Shown here: positions 34,616 to 44,612 of the stretch, piece by piece | How the letters are laid out: each line of letters opens with the position of its first letter | Position numbering within the stretch: the stretch's first letter is position 1 | NCBI GenBank assembly: GCA_964425255.1 | Contig: CAYRMV010000005.1 | Coordinates: 1-58,896 of the forward strand | DNA: 58,896 bases | Direction of reading: 5' to 3' | DNA from: CAYRMV01 sp964425255 | Lineage (GTDB): Bacteria; Bacteroidota; Bacteroidia; Flavobacteriales_D; Crocinitomicaceae | Made by a program: the position numbers and the translations under genes | Notes under the pieces: model-generated | Database searches by the model: none | Seen by the model: the letters and a program-made list of their open reading frames with translations, nothing else | Told to the model about the DNA's origin: nothing

Positions 34616-35638
34616 ATGATGAAAATGGATGTTGCCATTATTGGAGCTGGGCCATCTGATGCTACAGCGGCTTTTCACTTAGCAAAGAATGGTTTTCAAG
34701 TTGTGCTGATATAAAAAGAAATGATGCCCCGATACAAAACATGTGGGGGTGGGCTGGTAACTCGTGGACGAGATTTACTTCCATTCAACATTGAGTCTGC
34801 TGTTGAGACTACTTTTTCAAAAGTGGAAACGTATTTTGCTAACACTTCAATTTATTTAACATCTTTGCGCACATTCCCTATCATCAGTATGGTTATGCGC
34901 GATGAATTTGATCATTTACTTTGTTCACAGGCGTCCAAAGAAGGTGTTAAAATTCTTCAAGGATAGAAATTAATTGCTTTTGAAAAAAGGAGTGATACGA
35001 TTTATCTGACCACAACCAATCAACAATAGCAAGTTGATTTTGTAATTGCTGCTGATGGTGCATTAGGACAAACAGCAAAATTAGCTGGTTGGACGAAAGA
35101 AACTAGGCACTTGATTCCAGCATTAGAATATGAAATAAAGGTTTCTGAGGCGGATTGGAATCGCTTAAGCCAATCTACTCGTTTCGATATTGATGCCATT
35201 CCGAATGGTTATGCATGGTCATTTCCAAAAAAAATCCCTATTTCGCCCCGCACCGATGGATTTGTAAAAAACAATTGCTTATTGATTGGCGATGCTGCCG
35301 GATTTGCTGATCCAATTACTTTTGAAGGAATTTCGAATGCGATCTATTCGGGTAAATTGGCCGCTGAATCGATTATTGAATCGAAAAACTCAACGGAAAA
35401 TATTGAAATAATATACCAAAATAAATTAGCACTTAAACTTCTTCCTGAATTAAAAACGGCAGCATTCTTGGGCAATTTTTTTTACTCCCAACGATCGATT
35501 CGTAATCTATTGATTCAAAAATCGGGAGATCGTTATAGCGATTTTTTTACAAGTATTTTTACTGGAGAAAAATCCTACCCTAAGAACTACTTACAAACAG
35601 TGAGAAAAAAAATTTTTCAGAGAATGTTGAAAGAATAA
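34616..35638 (+). pseudogene. Broken geranylgeranyl-reductase-family FAD oxidoreductase
   Basis: One continuous reading frame from ATG 34616 encodes an FAD-dependent oxidoreductase of the geranylgeranyl-reductase type: DVAIIGAGP at the N-terminus, PRYKTCGGGLV, VIAADGALGQTAKLAGW, and LLIGDAAGFADPITFEGISNAI. It is interrupted by three in-frame stops (TAA 34712-34714, TAG 34964-34966, TAG 35027-35029) without any frameshift. The dinucleotide motif reads GAGPSD where a final Gly is expected. The segment between WSFPKK and IPISPRTDGF seems about 45-50 residues shorter than in the family, which suggests an in-frame deletion. The C-terminal 175 codons (from 35111) are intact but would lack the FAD site. 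The live enzyme would reduce isoprenoid double bonds or a related substrate. Confidence 0.85.
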
Positions 35639-35708
35639 ATTTGCTTGTCGAATTAAAATGTAACATCGCATAACATCCAAAGTTTTCGGAAATCTCACGA
35701 AACTGTTG

Positions 35709-35716
35709 TAATTTTG
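35709..35716 (+). promoter_or_regulatory. -7 box adjoining the ygiQ start codon
   Basis: TAATTTTG is a perfect match ending 6 bases before the A of ATG 35722. A TTTTCG resembling a -33 element ends about 20 bases upstream. Confidence 0.55.
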
Positions 35717-35721
35717 TACCG

Positions 35722-37629
35722 ATGGAAGAAAGACCGATAACAGATTGGCTTCCCCTCACCAAAAAAGAGGCGGAAAAAAAAGGGTGGAATGATTTGGATG
35801 TTGTTTTGATTTCAGGCGACGCCTATGTAGATCATCCCGCTTTCGGTACAGCTGTTATCGGAAGAATCATTGAGGACGAAGGGTTTAAAATAGCGATTGT
35901 AGCACAACCTAATTGGAAAGACGACTTACGCGATTTTAAAAAATTCGGAAAGCCGAAATACTTTTTTGGTGTCACAGCTGGTTGTATGGATTCAATGGTC
36001 AATCATTACACAGCAAGCAAACGGCTTCGTTCCACAGACGCATATACACCTGGAGGAGAAGCTGGATACCGACCGGATTATGCGACCATTGTTTATTCCA
36101 ACATTTTAAAAGAATTGTATCCAGACGTTCCTGTTTTAATCGGAGGGATCGAAGCATCTCTGAGAAGAGTTACCCATTACGATTATTGGAAAGATCAACT
36201 AATGCCATCCGTTTTAGTTGATTCCAAAGCAGACATGTTGGTTTATGGAATGGGCGATCAACCTTTGCGGGAAATGCTTCGCTTATTGAAAAAAGGCGTT
36301 CCATTTCATTCTTTGCGTACACTAAAACAAGTCGCTTTTCTACAAGATAGAACAGAAGAGTTACCAAAAAACAAACAATGGGAAACGGTAGAATTAGCAA
36401 GTCACGAAGTTTGTTTAAAAGATAAAATCAAATATGCAGCAAACTTCAAAGTGGTCGAAGTGGAATCCAATAAATGGCAAGCAAATCGAATCATTCAGCA
36501 TGTTGGAGACAAAACATTGGTAATTAATCCACCTTATAAAACAATGACGGAAAAGGAAATCGATCAATCATTTGATTTGCCTTACACCCGTTTACCCCAC
36601 CCGAAATACAAAAAACGTGGTGCCATTCCAGCGTATGATATGATTAAGTTTTCAATCAATATGCATCGTGGTTGTTTTGGTGGCTGTAGTTTTTGTACAA
36701 TTTCTGCTCATCAAGGAAAATTTATTGCTTCTCGTAGTGAAAAATCCATTTTGTCCGAATTGGATCAAGTAACTGAACATCCTGAATTCAGAGGATATAT
36801 TTCTGATTTGGGTGGTCCTTCGGCGAATATGTACAAGATGAAAGGCAAAGTCGAAGAAATTTGCAACCGCTGTTCAAGTCCAAGTTGTATCCATCCTGTA
36901 ATTTGTTCGAATTTAGATACCAGTCATAAACCCATGACTGAATTATACCGTAAAGTCGACAAACACCCGAAAGTGAAGAAAGCATTTATCGGTTCTGGAA
37001 TTCGTTATGATTTGTTAGTTGACGACTTCAATAAGAACAACGAAGATGGAAACCACGACGAATATATCGAACAAGTTGTTACGAGACATATCTCCGGGCG
37101 CTTGAAAGTGGCACCTGAGCATACATCGGACGCAACGTTACGAATGATGCGCAAGCCATCGTTCAAATATTTTCATAAATTCAAAGAAAAATACGATCGT
37201 ATTTCAGCAAAACATCAATTAAATCAGCCTTTAATTCCGTATTTTATTTCCTCACATCCAGGTTGTGAAGAAGAAGATATGGCAAATTTGGCTGCTGAAA
37301 CAAAAGACATGGGCTTTCAACTCGAACAAGTACAAGATTTTACTCCAACTCCCATGACCGTTGCTGAAGTCATCTACTATTCTGGCGTCCATCCTTACAC
37401 ATTAAAGCCTGTTAAAACTGTTAAAACGAAAGAAGAAAAAGCCAATCAAAATCGTTTCTTCTTTTGGTATAAACGGGAAAACAAAGAATGGATTAGACAG
37501 CGATTATCGAAAGTGAATCGACCCGATTTGATTGAGAAACTGGTTGGAAATACACCTGAACCAAAAGGAAAAACACTTCCTCCATGGTTGGAAGAAAGAC
37601 GCAAAAAAGAAAAACAAAAAAGACGTTAA
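35722..37629 (+). CDS. ygiQ: YgiQ family radical SAM protein
   Basis: A 635-residue radical SAM protein of unknown substrate. The N-terminal domain (about 1-300) includes EERPITDWLPLTKKEAEKKGW, which is typical of the family start. The cluster motif CFGGCSFC (about 320-327; CxxxCxxC) binds the SAM [4Fe-4S], and extra Cys occur in CNRCSSPSC. The C-terminus is a Lys/Arg-rich tail. The stop TAA interlocks with the stop of the convergent membrane-protein gene in a single TTAA. YgiQ proteins are widespread but have no accepted reaction. Confidence 0.93.
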   Translation: MEERPITDWLPLTKKEAEKKGWNDLDVVLISGDAYVDHPAFGTAVIGRIIEDEGFKIAIVAQPNWKDDLRDFKKFGKPKYFFGVTAGCMDSMVNHYTASKRLRSTDAYTPGGEAGYRPDYATIVYSNILKELYPDVPVLIGGIEASLRRVTHYDYWKDQLMPSVLVDSKADMLVYGMGDQPLREMLRLLKKGVPFHSLRTLKQVAFLQDRTEELPKNKQWETVELASHEVCLKDKIKYAANFKVVEVESNKWQANRIIQHVGDKTLVINPPYKTMTEKEIDQSFDLPYTRLPHPKYKKRGAIPAYDMIKFSINMHRGCFGGCSFCTISAHQGKFIASRSEKSILSELDQVTEHPEFRGYISDLGGPSANMYKMKGKVEEICNRCSSPSCIHPVICSNLDTSHKPMTELYRKVDKHPKVKKAFIGSGIRYDLLVDDFNKNNEDGNHDEYIEQVVTRHISGRLKVAPEHTSDATLRMMRKPSFKYFHKFKEKYDRISAKHQLNQPLIPYFISSHPGCEEEDMANLAAETKDMGFQLEQVQDFTPTPMTVAEVIYYSGVHPYTLKPVKTVKTKEEKANQNRFFFWYKRENKEWIRQRLSKVNRPDLIEKLVGNTPEPKGKTLPPWLEERRKKEKQKRR

Positions 37630-38891
37630 AGGATATTTTTTATTTGATTATCTTTTCTAACACGCCAGATTACAGCATCTGTGTAATAATGATGTAAAAC
37701 AAGTCCAATAAAGAACATTATTATCGCATTTTGCCAAAAAAATTGCTTATCCGAATTGGATGATAGAGTCATAAATTTGATTCCAGTTCTACCTGCTTCA
37801 AATATAAAAGCATAAACAAAAGAAACTACGAAAAATAAACCCGTTTTTGACAACATCCTCTTAGCAAAACCATGGTTTTCTTTTGATTGAGAAAGTTGCT
37901 TCTTCTGAAAAAATTGGACAAATTGAAGATATTGAATGTTATGTGGTAGCGTAATTGCCATAACTACAACCAATTTATTTTCGAGTGGTAAAAGAATTAC
38001 TCCCCAATATAAAATCAATGTGCCAAGTACAACTGCCCATTTTTCTCGTGATATTGATATTCTTTGTTGTTCCTGCTTCCAAACTTTTAAGAGGGAATAA
38101 AAGAAAATAAAAGCCATTATTATCACAATTGGGATCAAGGTTTGAGCACCCCATTGGAGTAAACTTTCAATCAAAATAAAAGAAAAGAGATAGAAAAAAG
38201 AAAGGTTTCTTGAAACATATTTATAATGTGCTTTTACTTTGAAAATAAACCCAAAAAGAGCAAATAGAATACTCAAGCCAAGACAGAAAATAGCAACTAA
38301 ATGCCATTTTTCGTATAAATATGCAAGTTGATGAACCGGTGCCTCAAAATAAATATGTTCACTTGGATACCAAATGTAATCTCTATAAGCAACAAATACT
38401 AATGGAAGAAAAGAACCCGAAAGTAGTAAAGCTTTTTCCCAACGACCTTCATCTTGTTCGCCATTCTTTTTCTTATAAATTGCAACAAAACCCCAATTTT
38501 GTTTGATTAAATGATAAAACCCTAAAACCAATGTCATTCGAATAGCGAACAGAGTAATAATTCCACTATCAAAAGCTGCATAAGAACCCTTAGCGAATAA
38601 AAAGAATAAACCCAATGGAATGAATAATACCCAAAACAAACTAGACCACAGCCATTTTTTATGAATATGATAATAAGATTTATCTAAAAATGTTCTTGAA
38701 TAGGTCGCAAATAAATGACGTACATCAAAAAAGAGTGAGAATAAAACAAAAGTGATAATCAAGACCAAATCAGGTGAAAATAAATCGGAATACATCAAAG
38801 CACAATAAAAACCGATTAAAATAAATCCAGATAAAGATGACCCAATAAGATAGATCCAATCCTCTTTTTTTGATGCTAAAATTGCTTGCAT
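37626..38891 (-). CDS. Hypothetical polytopic membrane protein
   Basis: I do not recognise the family. The start at 38891 (MQAILASKKEDWIYLIG) gives 421 residues; the longer frame to 38999 crosses the nuo terminator and is unlikely. About 11-12 hydrophobic segments are spread along the whole length, with polar motifs FDVRHLFATYSRTFLDKSYYH, FYHLIKQNWGFVAIYKKK and HNIQYLQFVQFFQKK holding several His/Tyr residues that may form a metal or lipid site. It lies directly after the nuo operon terminator and converges on ygiQ. Confidence 0.75.
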   Translation of the reverse strand: MQAILASKKEDWIYLIGSSLSGFILIGFYCALMYSDLFSPDLVLIITFVLFSLFFDVRHLFATYSRTFLDKSYYHIHKKWLWSSLFWVLFIPLGLFFLFAKGSYAAFDSGIITLFAIRMTLVLGFYHLIKQNWGFVAIYKKKNGEQDEGRWEKALLLSGSFLPLVFVAYRDYIWYPSEHIYFEAPVHQLAYLYEKWHLVAIFCLGLSILFALFGFIFKVKAHYKYVSRNLSFFYLFSFILIESLLQWGAQTLIPIVIIMAFIFFYSLLKVWKQEQQRISISREKWAVVLGTLILYWGVILLPLENKLVVVMAITLPHNIQYLQFVQFFQKKQLSQSKENHGFAKRMLSKTGLFFVVSFVYAFIFEAGRTGIKFMTLSSNSDKQFFWQNAIIMFFIGLVLHHYYTDAVIWRVRKDNQIKNIL

Positions 38892-38989
38892 AAACTTCGT
38901 AGTAAGTTGGCTAAAATAAATATAATTGGTGAAATGGTTCTCTAATTTAATATGAATTATTAGAAGTAAACAAAAGTGTAAAACACAAA

Positions 38990-39021
38990 AAAAGGACACT
39001 TTTTAATAAAAGCATCCTTTT
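38990..39021 (-). terminator. Intrinsic terminator of the complex I operon
   Basis: AAAAGGA/TCCTTTT and CTTTT/AAAAG stems, separated by a symmetric two-base mismatch, form a 12-bp hairpin. It lies 18 bases past the nuoN stop and is followed by a T run on the minus strand. Confidence 0.85.
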
Positions 39022-39038
39022 CAATGATAAAGTTTATT

Positions 39039-40397
39039 TTATATCAAAACGATATTTCCACCCAATAGAATAGCCAAAGCACAAATCGCCAAAACAAGGT
39101 ATTGACCGATTGAAGGCGTTAACTTTTCTGATGCAACATCGTCTGATTTCGATACAGAAAGAATAACTAAACGCAAGTAATAATACATCCCGATAGCAGA
39201 ATTGATCAAAGCAATAATAACCAATACAGGGTAGGATTCAATTGCATTCGAGAAAACTAGAAATTTACCAAAAAACCCTACCAAAGGAGGTAAACCAGCT
39301 AGTGATAACAAAGCTAAAATCAACACAAATCCAACAAAAGGATTACGACGAGCAATTCCTTTAAAATTCGAAATTTCATCTTGTTCATCATTCAACACCA
39401 TTGAAACAATAATCAATCCAATGATAGAAAATCCATAAGAGAATAAATACGTCCAAAGGTTGAAATCACTAGTTACGTCAATCACCAAAATGGCTAACAA
39501 AGAATAACCAACATGTGTAATACTTGAATAAGCTAAAAGTCGTTTAAACTTCGTTTGACGCAATGCAGAAAGGTTTCCAACAAGGATGGTCAAAACGGCA
39601 ACGATCGACAACGCAGGTCCCCAAAAATCGGCTTCTGAAGCAAATGTTCCAGCAAACAATCGATAGAAAGCTCCAAAGCCTGCTAATTTTACAACTGCTG
39701 CCATAAAACCAGTGAAAATCGATGGGCTTCCATGGTACACATCCGGACTCCAAAAATGGAAAGGAGCAGCACCCACTTTGAACAAAAATGCAGCCATCAA
39801 AATCAAGATTCCTATTGACAATAAAGCTGGATCAGCAGTTCCTTGTTCAAGAACTTGAGAAATCTCTTGTAAGTTGAAAGTACCCGTTGCACCGTAAATC
39901 CATGCGATCCCGAAAAGTAAAATTCCCGTTGCAAATGAACCCGTGAAAAAATACTTCAACGCTGCCTCACTAGAAATCAAACTTCCTTTCTTGCTTCCTG
40001 CCAAAACATAAACTGGAATGGATAGGATCTCTAGTCCTAAGAAAAACAAGAAGAAATCAGTGAATGAAAGCATGATTAATCCACCTGTAAGTGAGAACAA
40101 AATCAAAGCAATGTAATCACCCGTGTGATCTAAATCTGCTTTGAAATGATTATACCCTCCAATTACGATTAACAAACCAAAAAACAAAGCGACGATACCA
40201 TAAGCAATCGCATGTTGATCAAAATGAACACCCTCGTATGAAAACAAACTATATGGATGAAACCACTGATTAACTAACAATCCAATTGCTGTTGCTAATC
40301 CTAATGTTGCTATTGCGAATACGATTGCTGGCTTTTTAGCCAAAGCAACAAACATACTAAGCAAAGCTGAAATAAAAATTACAAGTAAAGCATCCAT
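39039..40397 (-). CDS. nuoN: NADH-quinone oxidoreductase subunit N
   Basis: Antiporter-like proton-pumping subunit of complex I in the inner membrane. 452 residues with about 14 helices, including LTGGLIMLSFTDFFLFFLGLEI (conserved Glu), FKVGAAPFHFWSPDVYHGSP (key Lys/His) and LLAYSSITHVGY. Last gene of the 14-gene operon, 3 bases after nuoM, with a strong terminator 18 bases beyond. Confidence 0.95.
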   Translation of the reverse strand: MDALLVIFISALLSMFVALAKKPAIVFAIATLGLATAIGLLVNQWFHPYSLFSYEGVHFDQHAIAYGIVALFFGLLIVIGGYNHFKADLDHTGDYIALILFSLTGGLIMLSFTDFFLFFLGLEILSIPVYVLAGSKKGSLISSEAALKYFFTGSFATGILLFGIAWIYGATGTFNLQEISQVLEQGTADPALLSIGILILMAAFLFKVGAAPFHFWSPDVYHGSPSIFTGFMAAVVKLAGFGAFYRLFAGTFASEADFWGPALSIVAVLTILVGNLSALRQTKFKRLLAYSSITHVGYSLLAILVIDVTSDFNLWTYLFSYGFSIIGLIIVSMVLNDEQDEISNFKGIARRNPFVGFVLILALLSLAGLPPLVGFFGKFLVFSNAIESYPVLVIIALINSAIGMYYYLRLVILSVSKSDDVASEKLTPSIGQYLVLAICALAILLGGNIVLI

Positions 40398-40400
40398 ATC

Positions 40401-41843
40401 TTATCGAACTACAATCTGACTTTCAGGGTTAATATCCATTAATTTTTCTAAACTTGGTGTCACAAAATCAGATACTATTTGTGGGTATAAACCAAGGAAA
40501 ACAATCAACACAGTTAAAATGAAAAATACGGTGATTTCATTCCATGTTAAATCTGCAAAAGAAAAAGTTGCTGGTGAACCATACATACTTTTTTGATAAG
40601 CTCTCAAGGTGTAAACTGCTCCAAAAACTAAAGTGGACCCTGCAATTAAACCAACTACCCAATGGTAATTATACAATCCCTTGATCAACAAAAATTCACC
40701 AATAAAACCACTCGTAAAAGGAACAGATAATGAAGCAAAAGCAATTACAGCAAACCAAAACGCAAATTTTGGTGCGATTGCAGCTACTCCGCCTAGTTGG
40801 CTAAACTCTCGTGTATTTAATCGTCTTTCAAAAATATCCGCAGCTAAGAAAAGTCCAACTGCAACTAAACTATGGTTGATAATTTGGACAAAAACGGCAA
40901 CTGTTGAATCTAACGTAAACAACATGATTCCAGCGGCAATTAATCCAACGTGGCTGATAGAAGCATAAGCAAACAAACGTTTAATATCTGTTTGTTTAAT
41001 TGCAATGATAGCTGCATAAACAACTCCTATTAAACCTAAAACAATCACTGGAAATTCCCACTCATTTAATGCTTCAGGTGCCATTGGAATCATCCAACGA
41101 ATCATTCCATACAATGCCATTTTCAACATCAAAGCGGATAACAACATCGTTCCAGCCATAGGTGAAACAACATACGTATCCGGTTGCCAAGTATGCAATG
41201 GAAATAAAGGAATCTTAATTGCAAATGCTAACAAAAATCCTCCCATGACCCAAAAAGCAACTTGTGAGGTTAATTCAACTGCTTGTAAATCTTCAAAACC
41301 AAAACTTGGGGCATACACTTTCAGTGTAATCAATGAAAGAAGCATTCCAAGAGATCCGATAAACGTATACAAGAAAAATTTGATTAAAGCCTTTTTTCTT
41401 TCAGCAGCACCAAACCAAACGGCAATTAAAAAAACAGGAATTAATGTAATCTCCCAGAAAATGTAGAACATCAATCCATCAAAAGCGGTGAAAACACCAA
41501 TCAATCCAACTTGCATAAACAAAACCATGGAAGTAAACCAACGGTTTGATGCTAAATCACGATTGAAATTACTTAACAAGATTAATGGTGTTACTACATT
41601 CACCAATAAAACCATCAATAAACTAATACCGTCATAACCCATTTTGTAAGTCAATCCAAAAGATGTGGTAAAATTTGGATCGAAAATAGTTACAAAAGCA
41701 TCTGAAGGAAAATAGGCAACTGCTTTAACAACAGTTACGCCTAAGGTTACTAAAGTAGCCACTAACCCAAGATAGCGAACAATGCTATTGGGTGTTAACA
41801 AAATGGCTAAAGCCGCAACAAAGGGAATTATTAAAAGTTCCAA
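40401..41843 (-). CDS. nuoM: NADH-quinone oxidoreductase subunit M
   Basis: Proton-pumping antiporter-like subunit of complex I, 480 residues and about 14 helices. Contains FYIFWEITLIPVFLIAVWFG (conserved Glu), AIKIPLFPLHTWQPDTYV (key Lys) and LFAYASISHVGL. Located between nuoL (4-base gap) and nuoN (3-base gap). Confidence 0.95.
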   Translation of the reverse strand: MELLIIPFVAALAILLTPNSIVRYLGLVATLVTLGVTVVKAVAYFPSDAFVTIFDPNFTTSFGLTYKMGYDGISLLMVLLVNVVTPLILLSNFNRDLASNRWFTSMVLFMQVGLIGVFTAFDGLMFYIFWEITLIPVFLIAVWFGAAERKKALIKFFLYTFIGSLGMLLSLITLKVYAPSFGFEDLQAVELTSQVAFWVMGGFLLAFAIKIPLFPLHTWQPDTYVVSPMAGTMLLSALMLKMALYGMIRWMIPMAPEALNEWEFPVIVLGLIGVVYAAIIAIKQTDIKRLFAYASISHVGLIAAGIMLFTLDSTVAVFVQIINHSLVAVGLFLAADIFERRLNTREFSQLGGVAAIAPKFAFWFAVIAFASLSVPFTSGFIGEFLLIKGLYNYHWVVGLIAGSTLVFGAVYTLRAYQKSMYGSPATFSFADLTWNEITVFFILTVLIVFLGLYPQIVSDFVTPSLEKLMDINPESQIVVR

Positions 41844-41847
41844 AACT

Positions 41848-43767
41848 CTATTTTTTTACAAGGTAATACACTACTAAACCAATAACACCAGTTACCATCC
41901 ACAACAAATAGGAGGAAACAACACCAGACTGCCACTTACGAACTAGATCACCAGTGCGTCCGATGCCTTTTGCTATTCCCATTACTGATCCGTAAATCAC
42001 AGGAATTTCAATCCAAGCGTAAACTTTATCCGACAACCATGTTACAGGACGAACAAACAAGAAATTGTATGCTTCATCCCAATACAGTTTGTTCGCAGAT
42101 AGTTTTTCCCAACCTGAAAGTTGGCTGTCTTCTTTTGCTGTTGTTTCTTTTTTGACGTAAACAATGTAAGACAAAATCAAAATAACCAAAGTCATCGCTA
42201 CAGCAACGGTCATTAAGATCAATGCTTGACTACTCGACAAATGTTCTGTGTGAACCAATTCAAGTCCACGCGTGTTGTGTTCCAAATAATGTGACAACCA
42301 ATGTGTCCCTTTATGAAGGAAAATCCCCGGTAAATTCAAGACACCACCAAAAATTGACAACACAGCTAAAACAATCAATGGCAAGGTCATCGAAATTGGA
42401 CTTTCATGCAAATGATTTGCTTGATCTTGCGTTCCTCGGAAAGAGCCAAAGAAAACCAAGAAATACATGCGGAACATGTAGATGGCAGTCATAGCTACAC
42501 TAATCATCAAAGCAATGTACAACCAAGTACCATGCGATAAAGCATGTGCTAAGATTTCATCTTTGGAATAAAATCCTGACAACAATGGAAAACCTGAAAT
42601 AGCTAATGTTCCAATTAAAAATGTAATATGAGTTACTGGAATATACGATTTCAAACCACCCATTTTACGAATATCTTGTTCATCCGACATAGCATGAATA
42701 ACACTTCCTGACCCTAAAAACAACAAGGCTTTGAAAAAGGCATGCGTCGTAACGTGGAACATCGCAGCAGTATATGCCCCCATTCCCAATGCAACAAAAA
42801 GTAATCCCAATTGAGAAACAGTAGAATATGCCAATACTTTTTTGATGTCATTTTGACGAAGTGCCATGAAAGCAGCAATCACTGAAGTTGCAAGCCCAAC
42901 GTACAACATGATATTTTGTGTTTGTGGAGCTAATTCAAAAAAGAAATTAGAACGAACGACTAAGAAAATACCTGCTGTTACCATGGTTGCAGCGTGAATC
43001 AATGCTGAAACTGGTGTTGGTCCCGCCATCGCATCAGGCAACCAAGTGAATAAAGGAATTTGAGCAGATTTACCAGTTGCACCAACAAACAAACAAAAAG
43101 TAATTCCAAACATCATCCAAGCAGAAACTGGAATTTTGTCTAGTGTTACTAAGTCTGCTAATTCAGAATATTCTAAAGTACCAAACTGAGAAAGAATTAA
43201 AAATAACCCGATTAATAAACCTAAATCACCAATTCGGTTCATGATAAACGCTTTGCGTGCAGCTAAACCGTTTAACATTCCTTTTTCTACATCGCTGTAA
43301 TGGAAACCAATGAGCAAATAAGAACAGATACCTACACCTTCCCAACCGAAAAATAACATAAAATAGTTACTTCCCAGAACGAGGATTAACATGGCAAAAA
43401 CGAATAAATTCAAATACGTAAAGAATTTGTAATATCCTTTGTCATGACTCATATAACCCATGGAGAAAAGGTGAATAAATGAACCAACTCCTGTTACAAT
43501 TAACAGCATCCAAGTAGAAAGTGAATCAACCTGAAAGCGAACATTTAAATCAAAGTCTTCTGTTTTTAAGACCGAAAATAAATGGATGATTTTGGTTTCA
43601 TGTAATTGGCTAAAAACTACCAATGACAAAGCGAAAGCAACAAACATCAATCCCGTTGCAACAGAACCCACCAAAGCTTTTGGGAGATTTTTTCCAGCAA
43701 TACCATTCCAAGCTGCCCCAATCAAAGGCAAAGCTAGAATACTTAATACGATTGTCTCTAAATTCAT
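41848..43767 (-). CDS. nuoL: NADH-quinone oxidoreductase subunit L
   Basis: Distal proton-pumping subunit of complex I, 639 residues with about 16 helices. Shows VGWEGVGICSYLLIGF-type motifs, GKSAQIPLFTWLPDAMAGPTP and LAYSTVSQLGL, and the long C-terminal lateral-helix region (about 500-639). Normal length; 3 bases after nuoK. Confidence 0.95.
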   Translation of the reverse strand: MNLETIVLSILALPLIGAAWNGIAGKNLPKALVGSVATGLMFVAFALSLVVFSQLHETKIIHLFSVLKTEDFDLNVRFQVDSLSTWMLLIVTGVGSFIHLFSMGYMSHDKGYYKFFTYLNLFVFAMLILVLGSNYFMLFFGWEGVGICSYLLIGFHYSDVEKGMLNGLAARKAFIMNRIGDLGLLIGLFLILSQFGTLEYSELADLVTLDKIPVSAWMMFGITFCLFVGATGKSAQIPLFTWLPDAMAGPTPVSALIHAATMVTAGIFLVVRSNFFFELAPQTQNIMLYVGLATSVIAAFMALRQNDIKKVLAYSTVSQLGLLFVALGMGAYTAAMFHVTTHAFFKALLFLGSGSVIHAMSDEQDIRKMGGLKSYIPVTHITFLIGTLAISGFPLLSGFYSKDEILAHALSHGTWLYIALMISVAMTAIYMFRMYFLVFFGSFRGTQDQANHLHESPISMTLPLIVLAVLSIFGGVLNLPGIFLHKGTHWLSHYLEHNTRGLELVHTEHLSSSQALILMTVAVAMTLVILILSYIVYVKKETTAKEDSQLSGWEKLSANKLYWDEAYNFLFVRPVTWLSDKVYAWIEIPVIYGSVMGIAKGIGRTGDLVRKWQSGVVSSYLLWMVTGVIGLVVYYLVKK

Positions 43768-43770
43768 TGC

Positions 43771-44100
43771 TTAGCCTTTTAATTTATTAAACAATCCAAC
43801 ATCTACTGTACGAATATTTCGGTACGCCATAATCAAAATGGAAAGTCCGACTGTTGCCTCTGCAGCAGCTACGACCATGATGAAAAAAACGAAAACTTGT
43901 CCATCTGCTTTACCAAAATAGGTTGAGAAAGCAACTAACAACAAGTTAACAGCATTCAACATTAATTCAATACACATCAACAAGATGATTGCATTACGAC
44001 GAATAAGAACACCAATCGCACCAATACAAAAAAGTATGGTCGAAAGAATCAAATAAAAATGGATCGATAAGCCCGAATCCAAAGAGGTTGCTAATACCAT
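43771..44100 (-). CDS. nuoK: NADH-quinone oxidoreductase subunit K
   Basis: Small membrane subunit (109 residues, three helices) of complex I. The conserved acidic residues appear in NAIILLMCIELMLNAVNL and VVAAAEATVGLSI. Its ATG shares a base with the nuoJ stop (TAATG), indicating coupled translation. Confidence 0.95.
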   Translation of the reverse strand: MVLATSLDSGLSIHFYLILSTILFCIGAIGVLIRRNAIILLMCIELMLNAVNLLLVAFSTYFGKADGQVFVFFIMVVAAAEATVGLSILIMAYRNIRTVDVGLFNKLKG

Positions 44101-44612
44101 TACTCAATAATTTGTTTTTGTCTTTTAGCCAATAAAACTGCACCTACCATAGCAGCCAAAAATAAAACCGAAGAAACCTCAAACGGCAATACATATTTGG
44201 TAAACAACAATTCACCTAAATTTTCTACTAATCCTGCCTCAGCTTGCATGGTACTCGCATCCGGACGGACTAAAATCACGTCACGAACCGCTGCCAATAA
44301 AACGATAAAAAGAGAACCTGCAGCAATTGAACCAGCTAACTTAACCCACAAAGATGTTTTGGGTTCCGTTTCTTTTTTCAAGTTCAACAACATCAATACA
44401 AAAAGGAACAAAACCATAATTGCACCTGCATACACAATGATGTTGACGATTGCAATGAACTGTGCATTTAATAAGATGTAATTTCCTGTTATTAAGAAAA
44501 AGGTTAATACCAAGAAAAGGACACTTCTCACTGGATGTTTACTTAGAATTACCATCAACGCTGAGCCTATGGTCAATCCTCCTAAAATAATTGCAACTGT
44601 TGCTAAATCCAT
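44100..44612 (-). CDS. nuoJ: NADH-quinone oxidoreductase subunit J
   Basis: Membrane subunit of complex I, 170 residues with five helices; contains VNIIVYAGAIMVLFLFVLMLL, the conserved helix that changes shape during turnover. Joined to nuoI and nuoK by TAATG overlaps. Confidence 0.95.
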   Translation of the reverse strand: MDLATVAIILGGLTIGSALMVILSKHPVRSVLFLVLTFFLITGNYILLNAQFIAIVNIIVYAGAIMVLFLFVLMLLNLKKETEPKTSLWVKLAGSIAAGSLFIVLLAAVRDVILVRPDASTMQAEAGLVENLGELLFTKYVLPFEVSSVLFLAAMVGAVLLAKRQKQIIE

